From Acidimicrobiales bacterium (GTDB lineage Bacteria; Actinomycetota; Acidimicrobiia; Acidimicrobiales; JAKAVM01): DNA of 5,748 nucleotides. Shown piece after piece: positions 1-5,748 of the stretch. Each line of letters starts with the position of its first letter. Position 1 is the first letter of the stretch. Where the stretch lies: NCBI GenBank assembly GCA_027451785.1, contig DAIDIS010000095.1, positions 1 to 5,748 on the forward strand, written 5' to 3'. The notes beneath the pieces were generated by a model. The model had not been told where the DNA came from and ran no database searches. It worked only from the letters and a program-made list of their open reading frames with translations. The translations under genes were made by a program, and so were the position numbers.

Positions 1-485
1 ATCTTTTGAACCTCCACGGTATAACATCACCGATCGGCGCCGATTTTACGATCACACCACAGTCAACCGTTCTAGCGACTGCCACCTCCGTCAGCTCCAC
101 GCTCACTGTTCTGCTTGCCGGTATCGCTGCCATCTCTCTTCTTGTGGGTGGAATCGGGGTTATGAACATCATGCTCGTTTCCGTGACGGAGCGAATCAGA
201 GAGATTGGCCTGCGGAAGGCTCTGGGAGCTACCCCAGCCCTAATCAGGCGTCAGTTTATGATTGAGGCTTCCTCGCTTGGTCTGGCTGGAGGAATTGCGG
301 GAATGCTGCTCGGCCTCCTTGGAGCCAAAGTGCTTCCAAATTTCATCTCCAACCCGATCGTCGTCTCCCCGCTGGCAGCAGGCGGAGCCATCGGCGTCTC
401 GTTGTTGATAGGCCTCGCATTCGGCGTCTACCCGGCCACGAGAGCGGCCCAGCTTCCACCCATCGACGCCCTGAGGAGCGAGTAG
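1..485 (+). CDS. MacB/FtsX-family ABC transporter permease, C-terminal part (5' truncated by window)
   Basis: This is the last 160 or so codons of a MacB-type ABC transporter membrane subunit. The frame is open back to the left edge, so the TTG at 6 is an internal Leu codon and the true start lies outside the window. Numbering from that codon, hydrophobic segments at about 33-60, 88-110 and 121-144 are the last three of the four membrane helices of the FtsX fold. The hallmark motif GGIGVMNIMLVSVTERIREI at 48-67 leads into the cytoplasmic coupling loop (GLRKALGA). The typical C-terminal ending PATRAAQLPPIDALRSE is present. MacB-like systems export peptides, lipoproteins or antibiotics, or act as mechanotransmitters, together with an ATPase and often a HlyD/MacA-type adaptor. 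Whether this protein has its own N-terminal ATPase domain, as in E. coli MacB, or is a separate permease cannot be seen. It lies 113 bp upstream of a predicted lipoprotein on the same strand. The family call is secure; the substrate is unknown. Confidence 0.93.
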   Translation, partial: LLNLHGITSPIGADFTITPQSTVLATATSVSSTLTVLLAGIAAISLLVGGIGVMNIMLVSVTERIREIGLRKALGATPALIRRQFMIEASSLGLAGGIAGMLLGLLGAKVLPNFISNPIVVSPLAAGGAIGVSLLIGLAFGVYPATRAAQLPPIDALRSE

Positions 486-598
486 ATCTGCAAAGCGCCA
501 ACCAGACCCGACGATGCATCCGGCGATCCTTAACTACCGGGCCTCCAAGGAATTACGAAGAGCCTCCAATCAACCAGACAATCAGGAGAACTAAGAAT

Positions 599-1528
599 AT
601 GACCACCAGCAACCCATCCGCCAAGGGCCTTGCAATCGCGATTTCCGCCATCGCCCTTACCGCCGCAGCGTGCAGTTCAAGCCCTGCAAAGTCTGCGAGC
701 TCTACCACGACCTCCGGGGCCGCCTCCGCCTCCAGCCGCCCGGCGATTCGCCCAGCGGCAACAGGAACGGTCGCTTCAGTGAACGGAAGCGCCGTTGAGG
801 TCCAAGACCCTTCCACCGGTCAGGTAACAGTCAATTTAACCGGCTCCACCACATTCACCCAGACAACCACCGTAAGCTCCTCCGCTCTCGCGGTTGGTGA
901 CTGCGTGGCCGCGACCGGAACGCTCGCGAGCGCAGGTGTGGTAGCAGCAAGTTCCGTATCCATTACCCAGGCCGGCCCATCGGGGTGTTCCCGATTCGGC
1001 GGTCAAGGTGCAGGTGCTGCGGGCGGTGTTGGCCTAGGAGGCGGACGCTTCTTCCGAGGGGGTGGCCTCGGTCCTGGAGGCCCGACAGCTTCCGGCGGTG
1101 CAGCGGGAGCAGGAACGCGACGCACAGGGCCTGGAAGCCTTCCTGCAAACTTTGCAATTTCGGCCGGGACGGTAACTGCGATAAACGGAAATACGATTTC
1201 GGTCCAGGTCCCCACGCCTCCTTCAACGACTTCGACCACGTCGGCGGCGGCCGCGGCGGCCCGCCGGTTCAAGAATGAGGGCTCGTTCACATTCACGTCG
1301 TCTACCACTTGGCTCCAGACTCAGAGCGCTACGGCAGCGGCAGTTACGGTCGGCTCTTGCATGACTGCGTTCGGCTCTACTGATTCCACAGGTGCAGTAA
1401 CAGCAACTTCGGTAAGCATTCGCCCTGCCGGACCCAACGGTTGCACAGCGGGTCGCTTCTCGGGCGCGATTTTCGGCGGAGGCGCCGGAGCCGGGACAAA
1501 CTCCGGAGCGGGCGCAACCGGCGCCTAA
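599..1528 (+). CDS. Predicted lipoprotein with two DUF5666-like domains and glycine-rich tails
   Basis: This 309-residue exported protein has no known function. The ATG start is supported by AGGAGA at 584-589, 9 bases upstream. A short hydrophobic segment (residues 11-24) ends in TAAAC, so Cys25 is a plausible lipidation site, though the lipobox is not canonical at -3. A Ser/Thr/Ala-rich linker follows (about 26-54). Two related beta-rich units come next, at about 56-130 and 190-282. Each opens with G-T-V-x-(S/A)-(V/I)-N-G and contains V-G-(D/S)-C. Each closes with a (V/A)-V-x-A-(T/S)-S-V-S-I strand and then AGP(S/N)GC. This pattern resembles DUF5666. Gly-rich stretches with scattered Phe and Arg follow each unit (131-180 and 283-309). 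The second unit carries an insert with a six-Ala run. The adjacent transporter and the secreted protein 75 bp downstream suggest an envelope role. DUF5666-like proteins near MacB-type transporters are plausible partners, but this is an inference. Confidence 0.85.
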   Translation: MTTSNPSAKGLAIAISAIALTAAACSSSPAKSASSTTTSGAASASSRPAIRPAATGTVASVNGSAVEVQDPSTGQVTVNLTGSTTFTQTTTVSSSALAVGDCVAATGTLASAGVVAASSVSITQAGPSGCSRFGGQGAGAAGGVGLGGGRFFRGGGLGPGGPTASGGAAGAGTRRTGPGSLPANFAISAGTVTAINGNTISVQVPTPPSTTSTTSAAAAAARRFKNEGSFTFTSSTTWLQTQSATAAAVTVGSCMTAFGSTDSTGAVTATSVSIRPAGPNGCTAGRFSGAIFGGGAGAGTNSGAGATGA

Positions 1529-1603
1529 CCGACAGAAGGCATTCCGAAGCACGAAAACAGTCGTTAACTGCACCCGCAGAACCAGAGAGGCATGGAGAAC
1601 TAG

Positions 1604-3283
1604 ATGAGCGCTGCGAGATTCCGGACAAGTGAGCCGAGCCGGGGCCGAACTGTACGCCGAACGGCGAGGTCGGCGAGGCCCGCCACCAGGTTGGTGCTCA
1701 AGGTGTTATTGCCAACAATTGCCGCCCTTCCGCTTGCCGGATTGGGACCAACCGCAGCGAACGCCCTCTCCACCAGTATTTCGGTTTCCGCCGGAAGTCC
1801 ACAGACCGCGACCATCAACACTGCCTTTGCAACTGGGATGCAGGTCACATTGGGAGGCATAAGCGGCCCGGTCGCGGTGGTATTCACCGCGCCAACCACC
1901 GGTCCCAGTGGAATTTTCACGGCCACCAACACCAACACGGTAACGGTTACCTCCAGCTACGACAGTGCAACCTCAAGTGGGGTGGCCACTGCACCCAACT
2001 TCGACGCGAACGACCAAGCGGGCACCTTCTATGTGGACGCCACAATCCCTTCCGTAAGCACAGCCGGTGTCCTTTTTGTTCTTACGTCCACCAATGCAGG
2101 CATCTCCTCGACAGTCAGCGCGTATGCCGGAACACCTCAGAGCGCTGAGGTTGGGACCGCATACGTGAGTCAGCTCCAGGCAATCGTGACCGATGCACTT
2201 GGTAACCCGGTGCACGGGGCAAACGTCACGTTTTCCGTCGCTACACAAAACGGCGCTGGGGCCACCTTTACCGGAGGAGGCTCGTCCGTAACAGAGGCAA
2301 CCAACTACAACGGAGTGGCCGAAACACCTACCGTGCTCGCCAATACAGTGGCCGGGGCATTCAGTGTTGTAGCCTCAACGTCCGGAGTTTCGGGGTCAGC
2401 TACGTACACCCTCACGAACGTTGCCGGACCCGCAACCACAATTGTTCTGGGTGCCGGGGCGTCGCAATCGGTGCCGGTAAACACCAAGTTCCCTATTCCG
2501 TTGGCGGTTACCGTCGAAGACGCATACAGCAACAAGATCCAAGGCGACTCAGTAGTATTCTCGGCGCCGTCCACCGGAGCGTCAGGTAACTTCGCCCAAT
2601 CCCAGTCGCCGGGAGGGGCCCAGCCGACATATCAGGTGACTGTTTTGACGGACTCGTCAGGAATCGCCGTAGCCCCGACGTTCAGCGCCAATGGAATCGT
2701 GGGCGGGTACGTAGTTACAGCGTATGTGGCCGGAGTGACGGTCCCCGCGGCCTTCTCTCTTGTAAACCAGCTTCCGTCATCATCATCCGGCGGCTACTGG
2801 CTGGTGTCTGCCGACGGTGGTGTCTTTGCATACGGGGACGCCTTGTTTTACGGAGCTGCTAACACCATCGCATTGAACTCGCCTGTGGTCGGTATGTCTT
2901 CCACACCCGATGGAAAAGGCTACTGGCTGGTGTCTGCCGACGGTGGTGTCTTTGCATACGGGGACGCCTTGTTTTACGGAGCTGCTAACACCACAACTCT
3001 CCCCAACAAGGTCGTCTCGATTGCCTCCGATAGCTCGGGTACCGGCTATCTGGTTACCACCGCTTCGGGACAGGTTATTGCTTTCGGGAGCGCGAGTGCC
3101 TTTGGAGTCTCCGCTGGCTTCTCCAACTCAATCGTGGACATGCATCCCACATCCGACGGCAACGGCTACTGGCTGGTCGACAAGAACGGCTTGCTGATCA
3201 ACACAGGCGATGCCTCGTTCCAGGGCTCAGCCGCAGGCCTCGCACTCCAAAGCCCGATTGTCGGTGTCTCGCCAGTGGGATAA
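1604..3283 (+). CDS. Secreted modular surface protein: three Ig-like repeats plus four YWL/DGG propeller-like repeats
   Basis: This is a 559-residue protein of unknown function. The ATG at 1604 is supported by GGAG at 1594-1597, 6 bases upstream. A long Arg-rich n-region (residues 1-29) precedes a hydrophobic core (about 30-50) and a likely signal peptidase I site after A-A-N-A (51-54), so the mature protein is exported. Three Ig-like repeats of about 105-115 residues follow (about 58-165, 168-274, 276-389). Each opens with an A-G-x-x-Q-(S/T)-x-x-x-x-T-x-(F/Y) motif and contains a V-F-(T/S)-A-P or V-T-F-S strand, reminiscent of invasin-like Big_1 domains. After a Ser-rich hinge (392-395) come four repeats of 40-42 residues beginning at G397, G439, G481 and G521, with consensus GYWLVxADGGVFAYGDAxFxG. 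The first two are nearly identical; the last two have drifted. There is no sortase motif, C-terminal anchor helix or catalytic domain. Adhesion or a structural role at the cell surface is an inference from the domains. Confidence 0.88.
   Translation: MSAARFRTSEPSRGRTVRRTARSARPATRLVLKVLLPTIAALPLAGLGPTAANALSTSISVSAGSPQTATINTAFATGMQVTLGGISGPVAVVFTAPTTGPSGIFTATNTNTVTVTSSYDSATSSGVATAPNFDANDQAGTFYVDATIPSVSTAGVLFVLTSTNAGISSTVSAYAGTPQSAEVGTAYVSQLQAIVTDALGNPVHGANVTFSVATQNGAGATFTGGGSSVTEATNYNGVAETPTVLANTVAGAFSVVASTSGVSGSATYTLTNVAGPATTIVLGAGASQSVPVNTKFPIPLAVTVEDAYSNKIQGDSVVFSAPSTGASGNFAQSQSPGGAQPTYQVTVLTDSSGIAVAPTFSANGIVGGYVVTAYVAGVTVPAAFSLVNQLPSSSSGGYWLVSADGGVFAYGDALFYGAANTIALNSPVVGMSSTPDGKGYWLVSADGGVFAYGDALFYGAANTTTLPNKVVSIASDSSGTGYLVTTASGQVIAFGSASAFGVSAGFSNSIVDMHPTSDGNGYWLVDKNGLLINTGDASFQGSAAGLALQSPIVGVSPVG
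2792..2867 (+). repeat. 76-bp perfect direct repeat, copy 1
   Basis: The 76 bases from the GGC of the first GYWLV motif through AACACCA are identical to 2918-2993, including every third codon position. The base before each copy differs (C versus A), as do the bases after it. The copies are 126 bp apart, exactly one repeat unit, so gain or loss of a unit would keep the reading frame. Confidence 0.95.
2918..2993 (+). repeat. 76-bp perfect direct repeat, copy 2
   Basis: Second copy of the identical block found at 2792-2867. The 50 bp between the copies and the sequence after copy 2 are diverged, so identity is confined to the GYWLV to GAANT part of the unit. This suggests recent duplication or gene conversion. 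Confidence 0.95.
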
Positions 3284-3315
3284 GCGAGGCCAAATAACTC
3301 CGCCGGCCATGATTT

Positions 3316-3335
3316 CCCGCCTCAAACGAGGCAGG
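3316..3335. terminator. Weak hairpin in the convergent intergenic region, possible terminator
   Basis: GCCTC (3319-3323) pairs with GAGGC (3328-3332) around an AAAC loop. Beyond a C-A mismatch, two further C-G pairs are possible (3316-3317 with 3334-3335). It is the only compact hairpin I found in the 95 bp between the stop codons of the surface protein (plus) and ndk (minus). That is where terminators for both directions would be expected. No T-run follows on either strand, so it is not a classical intrinsic terminator and Rho-dependent termination remains possible. The rest of 3284-3378 shows nothing recognisable. Confidence 0.3.
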
Positions 3336-3378
3336 CCCATACCAATTGTCGATGCGGCCCTGAACCAGTACGGCAGCG

Positions 3379-3804
3379 CTACCCCAACTCCGGGAAGAAC
3401 ACAGATATTTCACGCTCAGCAGACTCCGCTGAATCCGAGCCGTGGATCAAGTTCTCGGTAGTCTGCGTGGCCAGGTCACCCCTTATCGTTCCGGAAGGGG
3501 CATCGGCTGGATTCGTCGGACCCATCATCGTCCTGACCATCTTGTAGACGTCCTCCGGGCCTTCGACTACTAAGACAAGCGAGGGAGAACGGCCGATGAA
3601 AGCTTCGAGCGCCGGGTAAAAGGGCTTGCCGACGTGTTCTGCGTAGTGACGCTTGGCCAGTTCCGGGCCAATGGTTCTCAATTGTGCAGCTGCGATCGAC
3701 AGTCCTCGCTTCTCCAAGCGGGAGATGATCTCGCCGACAAGGCCGCGCTCAACGGCGTCAGGCTTGCATATGACTAGTGTGCGGCCCTTACGTACTTCAT
3801 CCAT
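3379..3804 (-). CDS. ndk: Nucleoside diphosphate kinase
   Basis: Ndk transfers the gamma phosphate of ATP to other (d)NDPs through a phosphohistidine, balancing the cytoplasmic NTP and dNTP pools. The 141-residue length is normal for the bacterial enzyme. The active-site motif N-L-I-H-G-S-D is at 118-124, with His121 as the phosphorylated residue. Other conserved active-site residues are present: Lys14 in CKPDAVERG, Tyr54, Arg91, Thr97 in MGPTNP, Arg108 in IRGDLA, and Asn118. The ATG start gives the usual short lead before TLVICKPDAV. AGGAAG (plus-strand 3817-3822) lies about 12 bases upstream and is a slightly distant Shine-Dalgarno candidate. The gene is last in the visible clpX-folC-ndk series, 78 bp after folC, and converges with the surface-protein gene. 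All key residues are intact, so an active enzyme is expected. Confidence 0.98.
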   Translation of the reverse strand: MDEVRKGRTLVICKPDAVERGLVGEIISRLEKRGLSIAAAQLRTIGPELAKRHYAEHVGKPFYPALEAFIGRSPSLVLVVEGPEDVYKMVRTMMGPTNPADAPSGTIRGDLATQTTENLIHGSDSAESAEREISVFFPELG

Positions 3805-3882
3805 CCGTTAACTCTGCTTCCTACCGGCCTCTTAACGCCAACCGAAGAGAGACTATGGAAAACAGACGCTATGGGAGGAGCA

Positions 3883-5205
3883 TCAACCGGCGGCGCGGCT
3901 CCGCATCATAATTTCCGTCCTGGCGGCACCTACTACATACATTGAACCGGTAACCACAATCATCTCTCCATCGGAGGCAGTCTTTACTGCCAACTCAACA
4001 GCGTCTGAAATGGAGTTCGATTCGACTGAATCGATTCCAAGTGCGGCCGCGGCGGATGCTATCTCCGAAGGACTAAGGGATCTTGGAGAGGGAGCTGAAC
4101 AGGCGATTACCAAACGAATCTCCTTCGGGTCGAGTGCCTCAAGCATGAGCGAGGGATCCCGTCCCTTGAGAGCCCCCATGACGACAACCCTGCCATTCTC
4201 GGTCGAGAACTCCTCTCTCAGGGCAGCGGCAAGCGCCTCCATTCCGGCTGGGTTGTGTGCTCCATCAATGAGAATCAGTGGATCCCTTGAAACCACTTCA
4301 AGTCTTCCCGGAATCTTCAGCGCGGAAAAGGCATCTTCGACAAGCTCTTGGGATGGTGGATTACCGAAGAAAGACTCGACGGCGCAAAGGGCCACCAAGG
4401 CGTTATCGCCTTGGTGTGGACCGTGGACCGACAAAAACAGGTCCTCGTACTCGGCCATAGGTGTCCGCAAAGACAGACGGCGCCCGCCTACAGCCGCCTC
4501 GTTAACCGGAGCCTCGAAATCCCTATTGACTCTGATAACCGACGAACCGACATCTGAAGCGTATGACTCGAAAATAGCGACGCACTCCGGGTCGGTCTCG
4601 CCAATTACAGCGATGCCGGAAGGCTTGATGATCCCGGACTTCTCCTTTGAGATATCAAGAGTGGTCGGCCCGAGAATCTCAGTATGATCCAGGCTTATGT
4701 TGGTCACCACCGATACCGCGGCAGAGATGATATTCGTGGCGTCCCATTTACCCCCCATGCCGACTTCAATCACTCCGACATCGACCGGAAAGTCAGAGAA
4801 ATAGCGGAACGCAGCAGCCGTGAGTATCTCAAATCGACTCGGCTTCGCCTCCAACATGCCCTCAAGGACTTCAATCGCTTCAAGTGCAGCTGCTAAATCC
4901 TCGTCAGAGATCGATACCTCGTTTACAGCGATTCGCTCGTTTATTCGCTCCAAGTCCGGACTGGTGTACGTACCAACCTTCAGCCCGGTTGCCGCGAGGA
5001 GCTCACTTACCATCCTCGCAACCGAACCCTTGCCATTGGTTCCCGTCACGTGGATCGTGGGGAACGTGTGTTGAGGATCGCCAAGGAGGTGGCAAAGGTG
5101 GGTTATGCGGTCGAGGGTTGGGACTCGATACGTCCCTGCTGTCATCGCTTCGAGGTTGACGTGGCCTTCCAGCCACGAGAGCGCGCTATCTATACGGTCT
5201 GACAC
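3883..5205 (-). CDS. folC: Bifunctional dihydrofolate synthase / folylpolyglutamate synthase
   Basis: FolC joins L-glutamate to dihydropteroate to make dihydrofolate, then adds further glutamates to reduced folates, using ATP. It is a cytoplasmic Mur-ligase-family enzyme. The 440-residue length fits. Visible motifs are the P-loop TGTNGKGS (54-61), the loop TSPDLERINERIAVN (81-95), and EVGMGGKWDATN (147-158). SLDHTEILG (171-179) contains the conserved His174. EKSGI contains Lys189, at the position of the carbamylated lysine of E. coli FolC. HGPHQGDNA (261-269), PGRLE (299-303) and the C-terminal glutamate-binding motif DGAHNPAG (314-321) are also present. The start is GTG at 5205: an in-frame TGA lies a short way upstream with no other ATG, GTG or TTG between, and the next Met (residue 21) would remove the expected N-terminal helix. 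No clear Shine-Dalgarno precedes this GTG. The dual activity is assumed from the family; some members have only one of the two. Confidence 0.97.
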   Translation of the reverse strand: MSDRIDSALSWLEGHVNLEAMTAGTYRVPTLDRITHLCHLLGDPQHTFPTIHVTGTNGKGSVARMVSELLAATGLKVGTYTSPDLERINERIAVNEVSISDEDLAAALEAIEVLEGMLEAKPSRFEILTAAAFRYFSDFPVDVGVIEVGMGGKWDATNIISAAVSVVTNISLDHTEILGPTTLDISKEKSGIIKPSGIAVIGETDPECVAIFESYASDVGSSVIRVNRDFEAPVNEAAVGGRRLSLRTPMAEYEDLFLSVHGPHQGDNALVALCAVESFFGNPPSQELVEDAFSALKIPGRLEVVSRDPLILIDGAHNPAGMEALAAALREEFSTENGRVVVMGALKGRDPSLMLEALDPKEIRLVIACSAPSPRSLSPSEIASAAAALGIDSVESNSISDAVELAVKTASDGEMIVVTGSMYVVGAARTEIMMRSRAAG

Positions 5206-5257
5206 GCTATAGACAATACCGGGGACAAGGCCTCAGAGATTCAGGGAACTGTGCGAA

Positions 5258-5748
5258 CTACGAAGCTGCGCGCCTCGGCCTGTCAGCTTTGTCGGCATCT
5301 GCCTTGGGAAGCAGCGTTGGAGCCACCCGATCCAGAACGACTGAACGATCGATCACGCACTTGCCCACATCCTGCCGGGAGGGCAGGTCGTACATAACGT
5401 CGAGCAACACTTCCTCAAGGATTGCCCTAAGCCCTCGAGCACCCGTTCCTCGCAGCAATGCCTGCTCGGCAACCGCCTCTAAGGCGTCTTCCGTCATGTC
5501 GAGCTCGACAGAGTCCAGCTCGAACACCTTGCGGTATTGCTTCACGAGCGCGTTCTTCGGCTCAACAAGAATCCGGACCAGGGCTGCCTTGTCAAGGTTC
5601 GAGACTGCACCGATAACAGGGAGGCGGCCCACGAACTCAGGGATAAGTCCGAACTTCAGGAGATCCTCGGGTAGTACTTCACGGAGGATCCCGTGCTCGC
5701 CCCACTGGCTGGTGCGCCGTATTTCCGCACCGAATCCGATGCTCTTCC
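5258..5748 (-). CDS. clpX: ATP-dependent Clp protease ATP-binding subunit ClpX, C-terminal part (5' truncated by window)
   Basis: ClpX is the hexameric AAA+ unfoldase that recognises tagged substrates and feeds them to ClpP. Only the last 162 codons are in the window. The frame stays open to the right edge, so the start, zinc-binding domain and Walker motifs lie beyond it. The visible part begins KSIGFGAEIRR and continues through REVLPEDLLKFGLIPEFVGRLP (fragment residues 22-43). Arg41 in this stretch matches the arginine finger (R307 of E. coli). EPKNALVKQY follows. GTGARGLRAILEE holds Arg104, matching sensor-2 R370 of E. coli, and the small domain ends with LLDVMYDLPS. The final 12 or so residues are charged and variable, as is usual. 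A GTG inside the GRLP region (5630-5632) encodes an internal Val, not a start. folC follows after 52 bp on the same strand, compatible with co-transcription. Confidence 0.97.
   Translation of the reverse strand, partial: KSIGFGAEIRRTSQWGEHGILREVLPEDLLKFGLIPEFVGRLPVIGAVSNLDKAALVRILVEPKNALVKQYRKVFELDSVELDMTEDALEAVAEQALLRGTGARGLRAILEEVLLDVMYDLPSRQDVGKCVIDRSVVLDRVAPTLLPKADADKADRPRRAAS

Larger units (their letters stand above)
2792..3283 (+). repeat. Four tandem YWL/DGG repeats within the surface protein (period 126, 126, 120 bp)
   Basis: Repeat units start at 2792, 2918, 3044 and 3164, each at the Gly codon of G-Y-(W)-L-V. Units 1 and 2 are almost identical. Unit 3 keeps GYLV and AFG but has lost the DGG turn. 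Unit 4 keeps GYWLV, GDASF and the closing SPIVGVS. Short repeats of this kind are widespread in Acidimicrobiia secreted proteins and are thought to form beta-propeller-like blades. The last unit stops just where another GYW would begin, so the array ends at a unit boundary. Confidence 0.85.

Noticed and set aside
6..8. TTG as the start codon of the permease gene
   Set aside because: The preceding codon is open to the window edge and the protein lacks the family's N-terminal part, so this is an internal Leu codon.
499..579. Short direct repeats in the gap before the lipoprotein gene: CAACCAGAC at 499-507 and 571-579, GCCTCCAA at 541-548 and 562-569
   Set aside because: Words of 8-9 bases with no symmetric arrangement or link to a promoter are within what chance gives in 113 bp.
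553..816. An 87-codon minus-strand open frame with a hydrophobic C-terminus
   Set aside because: It overlaps the start of the lipoprotein gene antisense. The hydrophobic end comes from the complement of the leader region, and nothing supports it as a gene.
1241..1266. Dense GCGGC/GGCCGC tract
   Set aside because: It is the codon run for six Ala and two Arg in the lipoprotein's second domain insert. It may be slippage-prone but is explained by coding.
963..1308. Several open frames of about 90-100 codons on both strands inside the lipoprotein gene
   Set aside because: They arise from the GC-rich Gly/Ala coding region. They are Arg/Pro-rich and lack family motifs, while the 599-1528 frame has a Shine-Dalgarno, a signal peptide and repeated domains.
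2792..2993. Direct repeats considered as a CRISPR array
   Set aside because: There are only two exact copies, of 76 bp, in frame within a coding sequence, and they encode a recognisable protein repeat unit.
3806..3837. Inverted repeat CGTTAA / TTAACG flanking the likely ndk ribosome-binding site
   Set aside because: The stem is only 6 bp, mostly A-T, with a 20-base loop. It is too weak to claim as a regulatory structure.
4010..4687. A 225-codon plus-strand open frame opposite folC
   Set aside because: It lies wholly antisense to the motif-rich part of folC, has low-complexity Ser/Ala composition and resembles no family. It is a shadow of folC codon usage.

Overview
The window looks like a moderately GC-rich actinobacterial chromosome segment, most likely from the class Acidimicrobiia. 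Two things point there. First, a secreted protein carries repeats of the GYWLVSADGGVFAYGDA type, which are abundant in Acidimicrobiia surface proteins. Second, the minus strand carries clpX, folC and ndk in the order familiar from actinobacterial genomes. The lineage call is an inference from family knowledge and was not tested by a search.

Left half, plus strand (1-3283): three genes run in the same direction. The first is the 3' end of a MacB-type ABC transporter permease. It is followed by a predicted lipoprotein (599-1528) with two DUF5666-like beta domains, each ending in a Gly-Pro-x-Gly-Cys motif and a glycine-rich tail. The third is a 559-residue secreted protein (1604-3283) with a signal peptide, three Ig-like repeats and four C-terminal YWL/DGG propeller-like repeats. 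The gaps are 113 and 75 bp, and both downstream genes have a clear Shine-Dalgarno sequence. The set reads as an envelope or export module, but the substrate and function cannot be read from the sequence.

Right half, minus strand (3379-5748): a housekeeping cluster transcribed clpX > folC > ndk. It holds the C-terminal part of the ClpX unfoldase (cut by the right edge), the complete bifunctional dihydrofolate/folylpolyglutamate synthase FolC, and the complete nucleoside diphosphate kinase. The two halves converge on a 95-bp intergenic stretch holding one weak hairpin.

No tRNA, rRNA, CRISPR array, insertion sequence or phage gene is visible. There is no gene-free stretch longer than about 115 bp. 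The most interesting material is in the two secreted proteins: a 76-bp perfect tandem-type direct repeat inside the third gene, and an internal duplication with paired cysteines in the lipoprotein. I see no convincing previously undescribed multi-gene system.
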